A stretch of 64,000 bases of DNA from Quercus robur (lineage: Eukaryota; Streptophyta; Magnoliopsida; Fagales; Fagaceae), in NCBI RefSeq assembly GCF_932294415.1, contig NC_065536.1, positions 29,965,354-30,029,353 on the forward strand. Reading direction: 5' to 3'. The translations under genes were made by a program, and so were the position numbers. The number at the start of each line of letters is the position of its first letter. The first letter of the stretch is position 1. The notes under the pieces were generated by a model. That model saw nothing but the letters and a program-made list of their open reading frames with translations, was not told where the DNA came from and ran no database searches. Shown one piece after another: positions 1 to 11,269 of the stretch.

Positions 1-693
1 TTATATGGGTTTGATACACTGTGTTTTTGGTGTATATTTGTTTCTAACTCATTACTTATACTCTTGGTTTAATCTTTTATATTTTTTGATGATGTTATTC
101 AAGATGTTTTGGAGTTTGTACCCATGTGCTTATGTAAGCTTTTAGGGTTAGGGTTAATGTTTTTATGCATAATATGTAGGCTTTATGGTTTGTACCTTGC
201 TTAATGCAGCCTTTTATGCTATGTTGAAAACAGTACTTATATCTAAATGTCTTGCATTTTGATTTATGTACTGTCACTCTTGTGCCCTTGCAGGATTGTT
301 CCTAGATGCATATACCTTGTGTATTATGCATTGGTTGAGTGTTGAACATACAAGTATCTTGCCTTGTGCTTGTTAACTTGTATGTCCTTGTGTTCATTCC
401 AAGTGTGAATGAGCGCTGTGATCACTACCTTGTGGTGTTCACTTGGTTGATCAAGCCATGGTTTGTTTCTTAACTCCATCTTTGCTTGATCACATATTGC
501 CTGTTTCATATGCATTTCACGATTTTCTACTTAACAATGATCATGGTGTATTGTTGTGTTTCAGGAGTCTTATGTTCATATGATTCAAGTGCTTCACAGC
601 TTCTAGAGTTAGGTGTGAGTGAGTTTTGTTCAATTGTTCCCAACTCACATGTTAAGTCTAGAGTCTGTTTTAGGGTTTTGTCACAGAATAGAC

Positions 694-705
694 AAAGGGG
701 GAGAT
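694..705 (+). promoter_or_regulatory. Polypurine tract of element A
   Basis: AAAGGGGGAGAT sits directly before the LTR start TGTAAGG. It has the position and composition of the plus-strand primer site of copia elements, and the same tract precedes the other S1 and S2 3' LTRs in the window. Confidence 0.85.
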
Positions 706-1834
706 TGTAAGGTTGAATTTATTCAACCATCTAATTGGCTTTATTCCGTGCCAAATTTGCTTGTATTTCAGCATTTAGTAACCCTGTATTTAGGTGGGTT
801 TGATGTAAGGGTAGTGAGTGAGATAGAGTGAAGTTTGCTCAAGAGTGTGCAAGAAAACAGAGACTCGCGGCTTGGCCTCGCAGGTGACTCGTGGTTGTAA
901 GCCGCCAAACGCAGCACACATGTCAAGCATGCCAGAAGGTCAACAGTCATGCTAGCTGGAGCACTACAGGACAAACAGGACAACTGGCCATACAGTTATC
1001 TCGCAACTGGATCTCGCGACTTAGTCAAGCCGCGAGGTCAAGCCGCGAGCCACCCCTGTTTTGTAAAACCTGACGTTTCACATTCCTCTCCCACTCCAAT
1101 ATAAATACCCCTTTTACCCACAAATGTAAGAGAGCTTCCAAAGAGAATTTTGAGAGAGAAACCCTAAAGAAAAACAAGATTGATTCACCAACAATCTATA
1201 CATTAGAGTCTCTTCAAATTCCTCAACTCTCTTCCTTTCCATTGTCAAATCCTTGAGAGGCATCTTACTAAACCTTGTTCTCACCATTATTACTGTGAGA
1301 GAGCTGTTTGGATTTCTGGGAAGTAGTTAGGAAGGAACCAATCTTCATTGGTTGATGCTACGGTCTAATAGCGGAATCCGGGAAGCTAGAAAAGAAAAAG
1401 GTTCGACGCAACCTTGTTGGAGCAAGAAACTTGGAGGGCTTAGGTGCACTGGGTAGATTAGGCTTGGAGGGTCTTTTGCTGTCCATGTATCCTAACTATA
1501 TTTTCTAGTGGATTGTTTACCGCTTGGAGGGCGGCGGAGAGGTTTTACGCCTGGAGGGCGACAGAGAGGTTTTATGCCGAGGGCTTCAGTTTCCTCTTCG
1601 ATAACACATCGTGTGTTGTCTTTGTGTTTGCATCTTCCTTTCTCTCTATCTTTGCCTTTTTATTATCAGTTGTGGGTTGTGTTTTAATTTGGCTTAGATA
1701 GTTTTACCAATTCCATATTATAGCTTATGTTAAGTTTCCGCACACTAGTTGTTTGACATAATGCTTGAATTGGTTAAGTTGTAATTTGGGGGTCTAAACG
1801 TTCAAGGGTGTTTACACACATATTTGAACTTTCA
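706..1834 (+). repeat. 3' LTR of element A (S1 family)
   Basis: The LTR starts TGTAAGGTTG and ends TTTGAACTTTCA, about 1.13 kb. A TATA box (TATAAATA) lies at 1100-1107. A block rich in TCGCG/CGCGA words lies at about 865-1055, just upstream of it. A roughly 28-base unit containing GGAGAGGTTTTACGC is tandemly repeated at about 1523-1577; the second copy is absent from the other S1 LTRs here and accounts for some of the extra length. Confidence 0.88.
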
Positions 1835-2277
1835 GGGCTGGTAGTGTGGACGATCGAAAGAGTACTTCAGGAGGCTATTTCTACCTTGGTAACAATCTTG
1901 TCTCGTGGATGAGCAAGAAACAAAATTCCGTGTCTCTCTCTACTGCTGAAGGAGAGTACATAGCCACTGGAAGTTGTTGCACCCAGCTTCTTTGGATGAA
2001 GAAATTACTTCATGACTATGAAATTCCTCAAGAGACGATGTGTGTCTTCTGTGACAACACCAGTGCCATCAATCTTTCTAAGAATCCTGTCTAGCATTCA
2101 AAATCTAAACACATAGAGATATGTTATCATTTCATTCGAGATTTGGTAGAAGAAAGAGTTGTGTGTCTTGAATTCCTACACACCGACAGTCGAAAGGCGG
2201 ACATCTTCACCAAGCCTCTCGATGGTCCATGGTTTGAATCCCTCTATAAGACCATTGGTGTTGGTACAATTCCTTGA
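1835..2277 (+). pseudogene. pol: Copia pol C-terminus: RNase H fragment
   Basis: The frame beginning at GCT 1837 reads AGSVDDRKSTSGG, then SWMSKKQNSVSLSTAEGEYIA, CDNTSAINLSKNPV and HIEI...HFIRD, ending at TGA 2275-2277 after GVGTIP. These are the hallmark C-terminal motifs of copia RNase H, which degrades the RNA of the RNA/DNA hybrid during reverse transcription. The acidic residues in TAEGEY and CDN are kept. One in-frame TAG (2092-2094) replaces the codon after NPV, where the family usually has Q. The N-terminal side is cut by insertion of element A in the preceding Trp codon. There is no frameshift, so decay is light. Confidence 0.9.
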
Positions 2278-4094
2278 ATCTCTTGTGTGATGTGCGCTTC
2301 ACATATTTACAATGTGTTAGTTTTTTTTTGGGGCGCACAATACTTTGTTGGCTTTTTGTATAGCATGATTCTGTTGGATGTTAACTACTTTGTTTGCTTT
2401 TGATGTTTTTACATTGTTGTTTTTTATCAATATTTTCTTTCTTTTGTGTCAAAAAATCCAAAAACAACATAAAAAGTAGAAAATCAAAAAGTTTGATCGA
2501 CATTGTTGAGTTTTGTCTCAAAACTTGTTTTGCCTTGTACCTTTGTGCTAATGGCTTTGTGCATTTACAAGTATAGCTTGTTCCTTTGCACCCTTATCAC
2601 TGTGGAAGAAATCTTGAAATCTATGTGACTGTTGTAAATAGATCTTCAAATTTGTCATGAATGATTAGTGAATGGTTATGTTGATCTTGAGACATGCATA
2701 GACTTGTGCCTATATATTTTCCCACTCTTTATTTTTGTTTTTGCTAAAAAGAGCTCACCAAATTTAAATCTCCAAATGAAAAGAGATATTGAGCTGCAAA
2801 AACCTGTCGCACATACTAGTATTTGACTAGGAAAAAGGGAAAGCGACCAAAAATTAAAGTGAATATTTATTCAAAAAGCCAAAGGCTATTACATCAGGAT
2901 GAATTATCAATTATCACTCTCACAATGAGAGATGATTGTTTCAAAAGGATCAAATGTTATGATTGTGTGTGGAGTCAAATGTAAAGCTCCAAGTTATGTT
3001 ATCAAGTCTTGTGGGAGGTCATATATGCATACTTCTATAACTAAGATGGGTAATATGATCTAGTGCTAATTGTATATGCCTTGATTGAATTGATCATTGA
3101 AACTTCACATTAGACTAAGGACTATCTCATTGTTGATATCCACGCACAAAACACAAGTTTATGTTCAATGAATGCCATATTCATTTGTGTGATTGTACTT
3201 GATAAAATGTGTTTTCACATACTCAATCTTTGTTAATTCAAACTCAAAAAGATTTTTGAGTGTTTAAGTTGTTTTTGGAAAAGTGTTTTGCTTTTACAAA
3301 AACTGAAAATCTTCATAAACAGTGTGTCCTGTTTTGGCGACTCAGTCACGGGTTACCCAAGTCGCAAATTTCAACCGAGAGCTTGCGTGTTAATTTTGGC
3401 AACTTGTTCACGAGTGAAAGGTCCAGTCACGAGGGTTACACAGAGATTTTCGCGGCTCAGCTCACGACTCCCTCTCGGGTAGACCTTCTAGTCGTGAAAA
3501 ACACTTAGCAAATTTTTCAAGTTTTCGATTTGAAGTGTTTTGGCGGGTAACCTTGGCGACTCTCTAGCGACTTATCTTAGTCGCGAAAATTGCGTGTTTT
3601 ACAAAATGAGCTTGTTTTGAACACTATTCTCAAAAAGGGGCCCTCATTTGCTTGTCTCGCATTCTGTGACTGTTCACTTTCTGTCTTACTTTCACTATTT
3701 CAACATCATTGTGGTAATCTTTATATTCTTTTACTAATTTGTTACCATTCTCTTAATTTTCAAGGAAAGGTATGGGTTTTGTCCTCTACTCTTTGTTTTT
3801 CATAGTTATTGCCTTTTCATCATTTTTTTGTGTTCTATTTGGTATTCATATATCTCTTACCCGTGTTTGGTTATTTGAGTGTCTGATGTTTTCATTTTTG
3901 TGTGGTTTTAATCTGATCCACTCTATATTGTAGCAACATTTGGGTCATTGTTGTCCCTCATTGTTCTTTTCTGGTCATTTCCATCTAGCTCTTAGGGTTT
4001 TCTTCATTATCCCTAATTTGAATCTAACCCACTGCTAATAATGTCTGTTGGATTGTGTTCTTTCTTTTCCTCTATTACATGATACAGACTGGAA
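2278..4094 (+). other. Element B untranslated region between pol and extra ORF
   Basis: No gene is visible. The stretch around 2445-2570 (AAAATCCAAAAAC, then AAAAAGTAGAAAATC) is shared with 25785-25900 and, reversed, with 11040-11105, so it marks the start of the conserved post-pol region. The region contains the GTCGC/GCGAC block described separately and ends in an intron-like acceptor (ATGATACAG) just before the extra ORF. Confidence 0.7.
3338..3595 (+). promoter_or_regulatory. Internal cluster of GCGAC/GTCGC words in element B
   Basis: In about 260 bases there are many copies of GCGAC, GTCGC, CACGAG and TCGCG-type words in both orientations (GGCGACTCAGTCACGGG, AAGTCGC, TTCGCGGCTCAG, CTAGCGAC, AGTCGCG). 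Equivalent blocks lie at 26685-26940 and, reversed, at 10040-10195. The same vocabulary occurs in the S1 LTRs just upstream of their TATA boxes. A cis-regulatory role is inferred from position only. Confidence 0.5.
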
Positions 4095-5144
4095 ATGTCT
4101 CCATTCAAGAAAGTAGCTGTGAAAGGAGGTAGTTCCAAAGAAAAGGAACTTGTCATTAATGTCGATAACTAATCACCTCAAACAAAAGGGACTCGTTCTT
4201 CATCTAGAAGGTTTGATCCCAACAAGTTCAGATCCTATGCTGCCTTTCAGTCTCATGAGAATTATTTCCAAAATGCTACACCATTACTGGAAAGACCTGT
4301 TGACGAATCGTCACTTCATGACACTGACATTCCGAAATGGTTTGCTCAAAAGGATTGGAATTACCTTCTCTCTGATCTGGATGAAGCTTATGAGAATTTG
4401 GTAAAGGAATTTTATGCCAACGTGATTGTGGAAGGAGAAGAACTTAAGTGTTGGGTTAGGAAAAAGAGTTTTTCAATCTCTCTTGCATATTTGGCAAAGA
4501 TCCTTCACATCAACCGACCAATGGTTCGACACTCACCGGTTTATGATGATCTTTGTCCTAATGAGGAGCTCCTTAAGGAGGGTCTTGGACAAGACTTGGA
4601 ATTCTCATCCAATGGAAACTCCGTCAGTGTTTCCTCTCTTCCTCCAAAACTGAGAGTGCTTACAATTGTGATGTTTCACAATTTGTACCCCCTATCAAGC
4701 ACTGGGTATATGAACCTCGGACGTGCCTTGTTTCTTCATGATCTAATCTCTGATGTAGAGATTGATATCTGTGCTCATATCTTTCATGTTCTACGCAAAA
4801 CGGTTCTACGAACTGAGTCCCGAATATGTGTTCCTTTCTGCTGTCTCATTTCAAGGATCTTGAAGCTCAAAGGAATTTATCCAATGGCAGATGAATCTCC
4901 TTGCCCAAAACCGACTCCAATCAACATGTGCACATTCAACGCAAGCATTGGTCATAGTCGGAAGAGAGCCAAACCGGAAACTTTCACATCTCGCAGTGGT
5001 TCACATTTCAACACCCTCTCCCTTAATGAAAAACTTGATCACATTGTATCATCTGTACACAAGTTGAATACCAAGATGTCCAGACTCACATCTACTCTAC
5101 ACCATCACAGCACTCGATGGGATATGAAGTTTACCTCACTCTAA
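4095..5144 (+). pseudogene. Extra ORF after pol (PF20167-like plant transposon protein)
   Basis: The frame starts at ATG 4095 (MSPFKKVAVKGG) and runs 349 codons with a single internal stop, TAA 4170-4172 at codon 26. The core reads VKEFYANV..., CWVRKKSFSIS, AKILHINRP, then a hydrophobic stretch LTIVMFHNLYPLS and a basic Ser-rich tail. The (V/I)(K/R)EFY(A/S)N motif followed about 20 residues later by WV(R/K) matches what is known of the putative plant transposon protein domain. The position after pol is where Sireviruses can carry an extra ORF. The copies at 27749 and 30782 share the plan. Function is unknown, and envelope activity should not be assumed. An AG acceptor-like site lies just upstream. 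Confidence 0.7.
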
Positions 5145-5201
5145 ACTCAATTGGATCAGATTTAGAGGAAGCTAGAAGAGAATCTGTAGCTATTCCATGA
5201 C

Positions 5202-5317
5202 AAAAAGGGGGAGATGATGTCATAAGGGAAGGGAATGTAATGTCATAAGGGAGGGGAATGTAATGAAAGGGGGAGTGATAGCTTGATCAGAGGGGGAGGA
5301 AATTACCTAAGGGGGAG
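5202..5317 (+). promoter_or_regulatory. Multiple PPT-like tracts, element B
   Basis: Four purine tracts with a GGGGGAG core occur within 116 bases (5202-5214, 5266-5275, 5288-5298, 5309-5317), about 630-760 bases upstream of the true PPT. The first sits in TGACAAAAAGGGGGAG, as in the other elements here. Repeated PPTs are a described Sirevirus feature. Confidence 0.65.
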
Positions 5318-5946
5318 TGTGTCTGCAAGTAGTTTCAATACTTTACTTTAGGTTGCTTTTCTATTTAAGTTGTTATTCTGTTTATAATGTAGTTTGTACC
5401 CATGCTGCTTTTGTAAGCTTTTAGGGTTTTTTGTAGGCTTTATGGTTTGTACCATGCTTTATGCAGCCTCTATGTTTTTGTTAAATCAATACTTCTATCT
5501 AAATGTCATGCATTTTCTTGTTAAGTACTGTCACACTTGTGCCCTTGTAGGATTGTTCCTAGATGCATATACTTGGTGTATTATGCATTGGTTGAGTGTT
5601 GGGCATACAAGTAACTTGCATTGTTCTTGTTAGCCTGTATGTTCAAGTGTTCATTCCAAGTGTGAATGAGCACTGTGATCACTACCTTGTAGTGATTACT
5701 TATTTGATCAAGCCATGATTTGTTTCTTAACTTCATCTTTGCCTGATCACTTTTTGCCTGTTTCATATGCATTTCATATTTTCTGCATACAATGATTTTG
5801 GTGTATTGTTGTGTTTCAGGAGTTTCATGTTCATATGATTCAAGTGCCTCACAGTTTCTAGAATTAGGTGAGTGAGTTTTACTTAACTGTTCCCAACTCA
5901 CATGTTAAGTCTAGAGTCTGTTTTAGGGTTTTGTCACGAAATAGCC

Positions 5947-5958
5947 AAAGGGGAAGAT
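5947..5958 (+). promoter_or_regulatory. Polypurine tract of element B
   Basis: AAAGGGGAAGAT lies immediately before the LTR start. It differs by one base from the AAAGGGGGAGAT seen in the related copies. Confidence 0.8.
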
Positions 5959-6985
5959 TGTAAGGTTGAATCTAATCAACCATTTTGTTGGCTTTATTCC
6001 GTGCAAAATTTGCTTGTATTTCAGCAATTAGAGACCCTGTATTTAGGTGGGTTTGTTGTAAGGGTAGTGAGTGAGATAGAGTGTTGAATGCTCAAGTGTG
6101 TGCAAGAGAACAAAGTCTCGCGACTGGATCTCTCGGGTGACTCGCGGCTGCAAACCGCCAGAAGCTGCACACGTGCCAAGCATGCCAGAAGTTGAAGCGT
6201 CATGCTAGCTGGAGCACAACAGGACAAAATAGGACAACTGGCCGTTCTGTTATCTCGCGACTGGATCTTGCGATTCAGTCAAGTCATGAGACCAAGCTGT
6301 GAGTCAGCCCTATTTTGAAAAACCTGACATTTCACATTCCATTCTCACCCTAGTATAAATACCCCTTATACCCACGAAAGAAAGAGAGCTTCCAGAGAAA
6401 ATTTTGAGAGAAAAACCCTAGAGTAAAACAAGATTGATTCATCCACAATCTTTACATAAGAGACTCTTCAAATTCCTCAACTCTCTTCCTTTCCATTATT
6501 AAATCCTTGAGAGGCATTTTACCAAAATCTTTTTCTCACCATATCCATTACTGTGAGAAGGCATTTTGGTGTTCTGGGAAGCAGTTAGGAAGGAACCAAT
6601 TTACATTGATCGATGCTATGGTCAAGTAGCGGAATCCGGGAAGCTAGAAAAGAAATAGGTTCGGCGCAACCTCGTTGGAGTAAGAAGCTTGGAGGGCTTA
6701 GGTACACTGGGTAGATTAGGCTTGGAGGGTCTATTGCTGTTCATGTATCCCAACTACATTTTCTAGTGGATTGTTTACCAGTTGGAGGGCGGCGGAGAGG
6801 TTTTACGCTGAAGGCTTCAGTTTCCTCTTCGATAACACATCGTGTGTTGTCCTTGTGTTTGCATCTCTCTTCCCTTTATCTTTGCCTTTGATTTTCTGCT
6901 GTGGATGTGATTTTAATTGGCATAGGTTGTTTACCAATTTTTTATTAAGCTTTTGTTCATGTTCTGCACATTAATTGTTTGATAT
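5959..6985 (+). repeat. 3' LTR of element B, left part
   Basis: The LTR starts TGTAAGGTTGAA; its TATA box is at 6354-6361 and the palindrome-rich block is at about 6115-6305. It stops at GATAT (6981-6985), where reverse-strand element C begins. The missing end resumes at 13451. GATAT (6981-6985) and AATAT (13451-13455) look like one target-site duplication with a single substitution. Confidence 0.87.
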
Positions 6986-8088
6986 TGAAAGTTCAATTAT
7001 GTGTATAAAACACCCTTGAACGTTTAGACCTCCAATTACAAAATAACCAATGCAAACTTTATGTCAAACAACTAGTGTGCAGAAAATGAACAAAAGCTAT
7101 AAACAGAATTGGTAAACAATCTAAGTCAATTAAAAACGCATCCACAGCAGAAAATAGAAGGCAAAGATAAAGGGAAGAGAGATGCAAACACAAGGGAAAC
7201 ACACGATGTGTTATCGAAGAGGATACCAAAGCCCTCGGCGTAAAACCTCTCCGCTGCCTTCCAAGCGGTCAATAATCCACTAGAAAATGTAGTTGGAATA
7301 CATGAACATCAATAGACTCTCCAAGCCTAATCTACCCGATGTACCTAAGCCCTCTAAACTTCTTGCTCCAACGAGGTTGCGCTGAACCTTTTTTTTTTTC
7401 TAGCTTACCAGATTCCGCTACTTAACCATAGCATTCGCCATCCTTGGCATCTTCCAATGCTTCCCAAAGCTCCAAAAACAGTCAACACTCTAAATGGGTA
7501 TGGGTAGTGTTTGGATAGAAATCTCCTCTCAATAGGTATGACAATGAGAGAGGGAACGAGAAGAGACTACAAAGATTTCTCTCTAAGAATGAGTAGCTCT
7601 CTCTAATTGGGTGGGTGTTTTGAAGAAACCTCTCTTAGGGTTTTTCTTTCTGAATAGCCACACATATTTTGTGAGAATGAGGGGTATTTATACTGGTGTG
7701 AGAATGGAATATGAAGAGTCAGTTTTTCCAAAACAAGGTTGGTTGGCGACTTGACCTCGCGACTTGACTGAGTCACGAGTTCAAGCCGCGAGCTAACTTA
7801 ATGGCCAATTTGGATTTTTTTCCTGTAGTGCTCTAGGTGGCATGACTGTTCAGCTCCCCTACATGCTCTGTGCGTGTGCAACTTTTGGCGGTTTGCAAGC
7901 CGCAAGCCTCCCGCGAGATCCAGTCGCGAGTCCCTACTTTACTGCACAGTCTTAAGCATTTCTTCACACTCTCTCACACAGTACCCTTACATGATTTCCA
8001 CCTAAATACAGAGTTTCAATGTGTTGTATTACAAGAAAATTTGTCACGGAATAAAGCCAACACATGGTTGATTAAATTCAACCTTACA
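6986..8088 (-). repeat. 3' LTR of element C
   Basis: On the + strand it begins TGAAAGTTCAA and ends CAACCTTACA, the reverse complement of an S1 LTR. The TATA box (reverse) is at 7685-7692. Confidence 0.88.
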
Positions 8089-8100
8089 ATCTCCCCCTTT
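8089..8100 (-). promoter_or_regulatory. Polypurine tract of element C
   Basis: ATCTCCCCCTTT on the + strand is the reverse complement of AAAGGGGGAGAT. It abuts the 3' LTR on its internal side. Confidence 0.85.
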
Positions 8101-8256
8101 GGCTGTTCCGTGACAAAACACCCAAAAACAGACTCTAGACTTAAACGTGAGTTTGGAAATAATGGCAAAACTCACTCACACCTAAATCTAGAAGCTGTGA
8201 AACTCTTGAATCATATGAACATGAATCTCCTGAAACACAACAATACACCGTGATCA

Positions 8257-8469
8257 TTGTATGCAGAAAAGCATGAAATGCATATGAAGCAGGCAATATG
8301 TGATCAAGCAAAGATGGAGTTAAGAAACAAACCATGGCTTGATCAAACAAGTAATCACTACAAGGTAGTGACCACAATACTCATTCACACTTGGAATGAA
8401 CACTTGAACATACAAGCTAACAAGAACAATGCAAGTCACTTGTATGCCCAACACTCAACCAATGCATAA
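8257..8469 (+). other. ORF antisense to element C, shared with sister copies
   Basis: Seventy codons read MYAEKHEMHMKQAICDQAKM and end in LYAQHSTNA, on the strand opposite to the element. Matching antisense frames occur at 324-515 in A and 5581-5901 in B; the copy at about 29300-29500 has one Trp-to-stop change. No known domain is recognised. Sister copies are similar in DNA, so shared openness may simply be descent. Confidence 0.35.
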
Positions 8470-9117
8470 TACACTAAGTATATGCATCTAGGAACAATCC
8501 TACAATGGCACAAGAGTGACAATACTTAACCAGAAAATGCATGATATTTGGATAGAAGTACTGATTTAACAAAAATATAGAGGCTGCATAAAGCATGGTA
8601 CAAACCATAAAGCCTACAATAAAAGAACATAAACCCTAAAAGCTTACATAAGCAACATGGGTACAAAACACAAAATACTGAATATCAACTTAAACAATAT
8701 AAACTAAAAATGCTTAAAGTTTCTCCCCTTCAAAGTGATGAGAAGCTGTGATGCACTTGAAACATATATACTTGTAACTTGAAACACTTGCACAAAACAC
8801 ATTAGACACTCAAGGTAAAGCAAGTAATAAAAGGACAAGTATAATATAACAAGTAAATTGTGATCAAGTAAACATGATATGAAACATGTGAGCAACTTGA
8901 TCAAACACCAAAAAAAGTCATATAGAAATGACTACAATGATCACACAGCAAAGCAAATGATCATCTGAACATGCATTCAATGAAGCATAATAGCATAGGG
9001 ATATATGCATGTCCAAAGCACAAACATGATGCAATGAGAACAACAAAGCATAACTCAAAGCACCATAAAGCCAACAAGAAAACAAACAGAACAAAGTTTT
9101 CTAGTTAACACAATGTC

Positions 9118-9279
9118 TTCTCCCCCTTAGTATATGCATCTCCACTATGAAAAATCTCTCCCCCTACAAATGTGCACGAGAAATAGAATTTCTCCCCCTA
9201 AGGATGTGCACAAGAGTCATATAGAAATGACAAAAACTTTCTGGTATACTCTCTAGAGTACACTCTCCCCCTTTTTGTC
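9118..9279 (-). promoter_or_regulatory. Multiple PPT-like tracts, element C
   Basis: CTCCCCC cores occur at about 9118-9129, 9157-9166, 9191-9199 and 9263-9279. The last is followed by TTTTTGTCA, the reverse complement of TGACAAAAAGGGGGAG. This is the same arrangement as in B and F, about 1.0-1.2 kb from the true PPT. Confidence 0.65.
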
Positions 9280-10039
9280 AGGAATAGACAAAGGGTCAAG
9301 AAGAAACGAGGGCAAGAGATGAAGGTACGAACAATGCTAACGATGCATGAGGGGTGCGAGATGAATGAGAAAATGAAGCTCAAACCTAAGACAATGTAAA
9401 ATGATACAGAACATAAGGTAGACATGACATGCTAGGATGAAGAAGCAAGGTCTAGACTAATGCATGACAAGGGTAGCAAAGGTGTGTGCAAGAGGTGGCT
9501 AAGTGCAATGCATGACCAATGCATGAAAAATGCACGTGGGGTAAGGTGTGTTAAATACACAACCAATGAACCAAACATGTTCCTAATGAGGAAACATGAG
9601 AAACCCCAAAGTTTGGTACTCATCGGAGTCCAAACAAGCGAGAAAATGTCTAAGAGACATTTTATCAAACACCTAGCATGCACACTATGAACAATAATGT
9701 GAAACAATGCATGAACATCATGAAATCCACCCTTAATAAATGTTCTTTCTACCACAAGGGGCCAACATCCAATGCAAATCAGCAAAAGAAACCAATCCCA
9801 TGAAGAAATTTGACAAAAATTAAGTTTTCCTAACTCCTATGATAAAAATCTCAACCAAGAGCACAAACTCTCCAAAACATAATCTAAGGATCAAAATCAA
9901 TGAAAAGAGTTTATAATTACCTTAGAGATGTTAATGGAATGAAAAACCATTCAAATTGATTGGGTTTTGATGTAAAAATAGTGAAATAGGGGTTTAAGAG
10001 AGAATGGGAGAGGTTTAAAACAGGTTTCCCACAAAAAGC

Positions 10040-10195
10040 CCTTTAAAAAGCGATTTCTGGGCGTTTCGCGACTGGGAGAGTCGCGAGGTTCAGTCACGAA
10101 AATTTTCACAATTCGCGAGTGAGTCGCCAAAAGCTTCTAGATGAACTCGCGACTGGCGAGTCGCCAGCTAAGCCGCGAAAAACTCTGACACCTGT
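10040..10195 (-). promoter_or_regulatory. Internal GCGAC/GTCGC cluster, element C
   Basis: The words GCGAC, GTCGC, TCGCGAC and CGCGA occur densely (GTTTCGCGACTGGGAGAG, AGTCGCGAGG, ACTCGCGACTGGCGAG). It aligns in position with 3338-3595 and 26685-26940. Confidence 0.5.
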
Positions 10196-11269
10196 TTTTT
10201 CAATACAGAATATGTTTAAACAATTAAAAACAAAGTAAACACTAAACATGAACACAAAGAGTGATAAAAATCACTTCCAAAAATATATAAAATGATCAAA
10301 AATCTTTTTTGATTGAACCATATATGATTGAGCACACACACATCACATTTAGACAAGTATAATCTAACAAATGAATAAGACATTCATTGAACATTAGGCA
10401 TGTGTGTTGTGTATGTGTATCAAATGTGGAATAGTCCTTAGTTTGGAGTGAAGTTTTAATGATCAATTCAATTAAATCATACACAACTAGTACTAAGTCA
10501 AGTGGTCTATCTCAATTATAGAAATGAACATATATGACCTCCCACAAGAAAATGATTACATACGATGAAGTTTTTCATTTGGCTTCTTTACAATTCATAA
10601 CATTTGATCATTTTGAATCAAAACATCTCATTTTGAGATTGATGCCTGAAATTTGTGATATTTCAATTTGATGAACAAGCCTTTGGTTTTTTGGGCATCA
10701 TACATTTTCATATAAGTCACTTTCCCTTTTTCCTAGTCGAATACTAGTATATGCGACGGCTTTTGCAGCTCATTATCTCTTTTTATTTTGAGATTTACAT
10801 TTATAGAGCTCTTTAAGCAATAAAAATAAAGGAGTGGGAAGAGATATAAGCACAAGTCTACGCATGTATCAAAACTAACATGACTATTGACTAACCATTT
10901 ATGACAAGCTTGAAGATCGATTTACAACAATCACACAAAGATGACAAGATTTTTCCCACAAAGATATAAGTGAAAAAATAACAAGCTAAGCTCGTAAATG
11001 CACAAAGCCATTTATACAAAAGTACAAGACCAAACTCACATGTGATATGTGCTCAAACATATACGATCAAATTTTTTGAATTTTTCACTTTTTATGTGGT
11101 TTTGGATTTTTTACTCACACAAATCTGAAATATAAAAGTAAGATAAAAAACAAAACAATGCATACAAATAAATGCAAGATGCACAAAATGCATGAAGATA
11201 TGACATTTAATGCAAAAAGGGTCCTACAAAGATCGAAAGAATTAGATCAAGGACCAAAAGAGCAAAAGC

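Larger units (their letters stand above)
1..1834 (+). mobile_element. Element A: 3' end of an S1-family Sirevirus (copia)
   Basis: This is the 3' part of an LTR retrotransposon whose 5' part lies outside the window. Bases 1-693 match the pre-LTR region of elements B (about 5390-5946), C (reverse, 8102-8660) and the S1 half-element at 29095-29667. A polypurine tract and a full LTR follow. The DNA right after the LTR resumes in the middle of a copia RNase H codon series, so A inserted into element B. The first bases after the LTR (GGGCT) would be one target-site copy; its partner is off the window. No coding region is recognised in 1-693, although both strands stay open for stretches there. Confidence 0.85.
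1835..6985 (+). mobile_element. Element B: S1 Sirevirus, 3' half (left segment)
   Basis: Element B runs from the middle of its RNase H through a long untranslated region, a broken extra ORF, a polypurine tract and most of its 3' LTR. Element C interrupts the LTR at 6985/6986, and the last 78 bases of the B LTR are at 13451-13528. It is the only element in the window with visible pol sequence. The rest of pol, gag and the 5' LTR are upstream of element A and outside the window. Confidence 0.85.
8101..11269 (-). other. Element C 3' untranslated region
   Basis: It corresponds to the post-pol regions of B and of the S1 half-element. Purine tracts (reverse strand) cluster at 9118-9279 and the GCGAC block is at 10040-10195. 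The segment between them holds no recognisable extra ORF, although the sister copies have one there. Confidence 0.75.

Noticed and set aside
140-156. TTTAGGG-like telomere repeat
   Set aside because: Only two units within a retrotransposon region; related copies of the element show the same context with one unit.
4095-5144. True retroviral envelope protein
   Set aside because: No signal peptide, cleavage site or clear membrane anchor is visible; the similarity is to a plant transposon protein domain.
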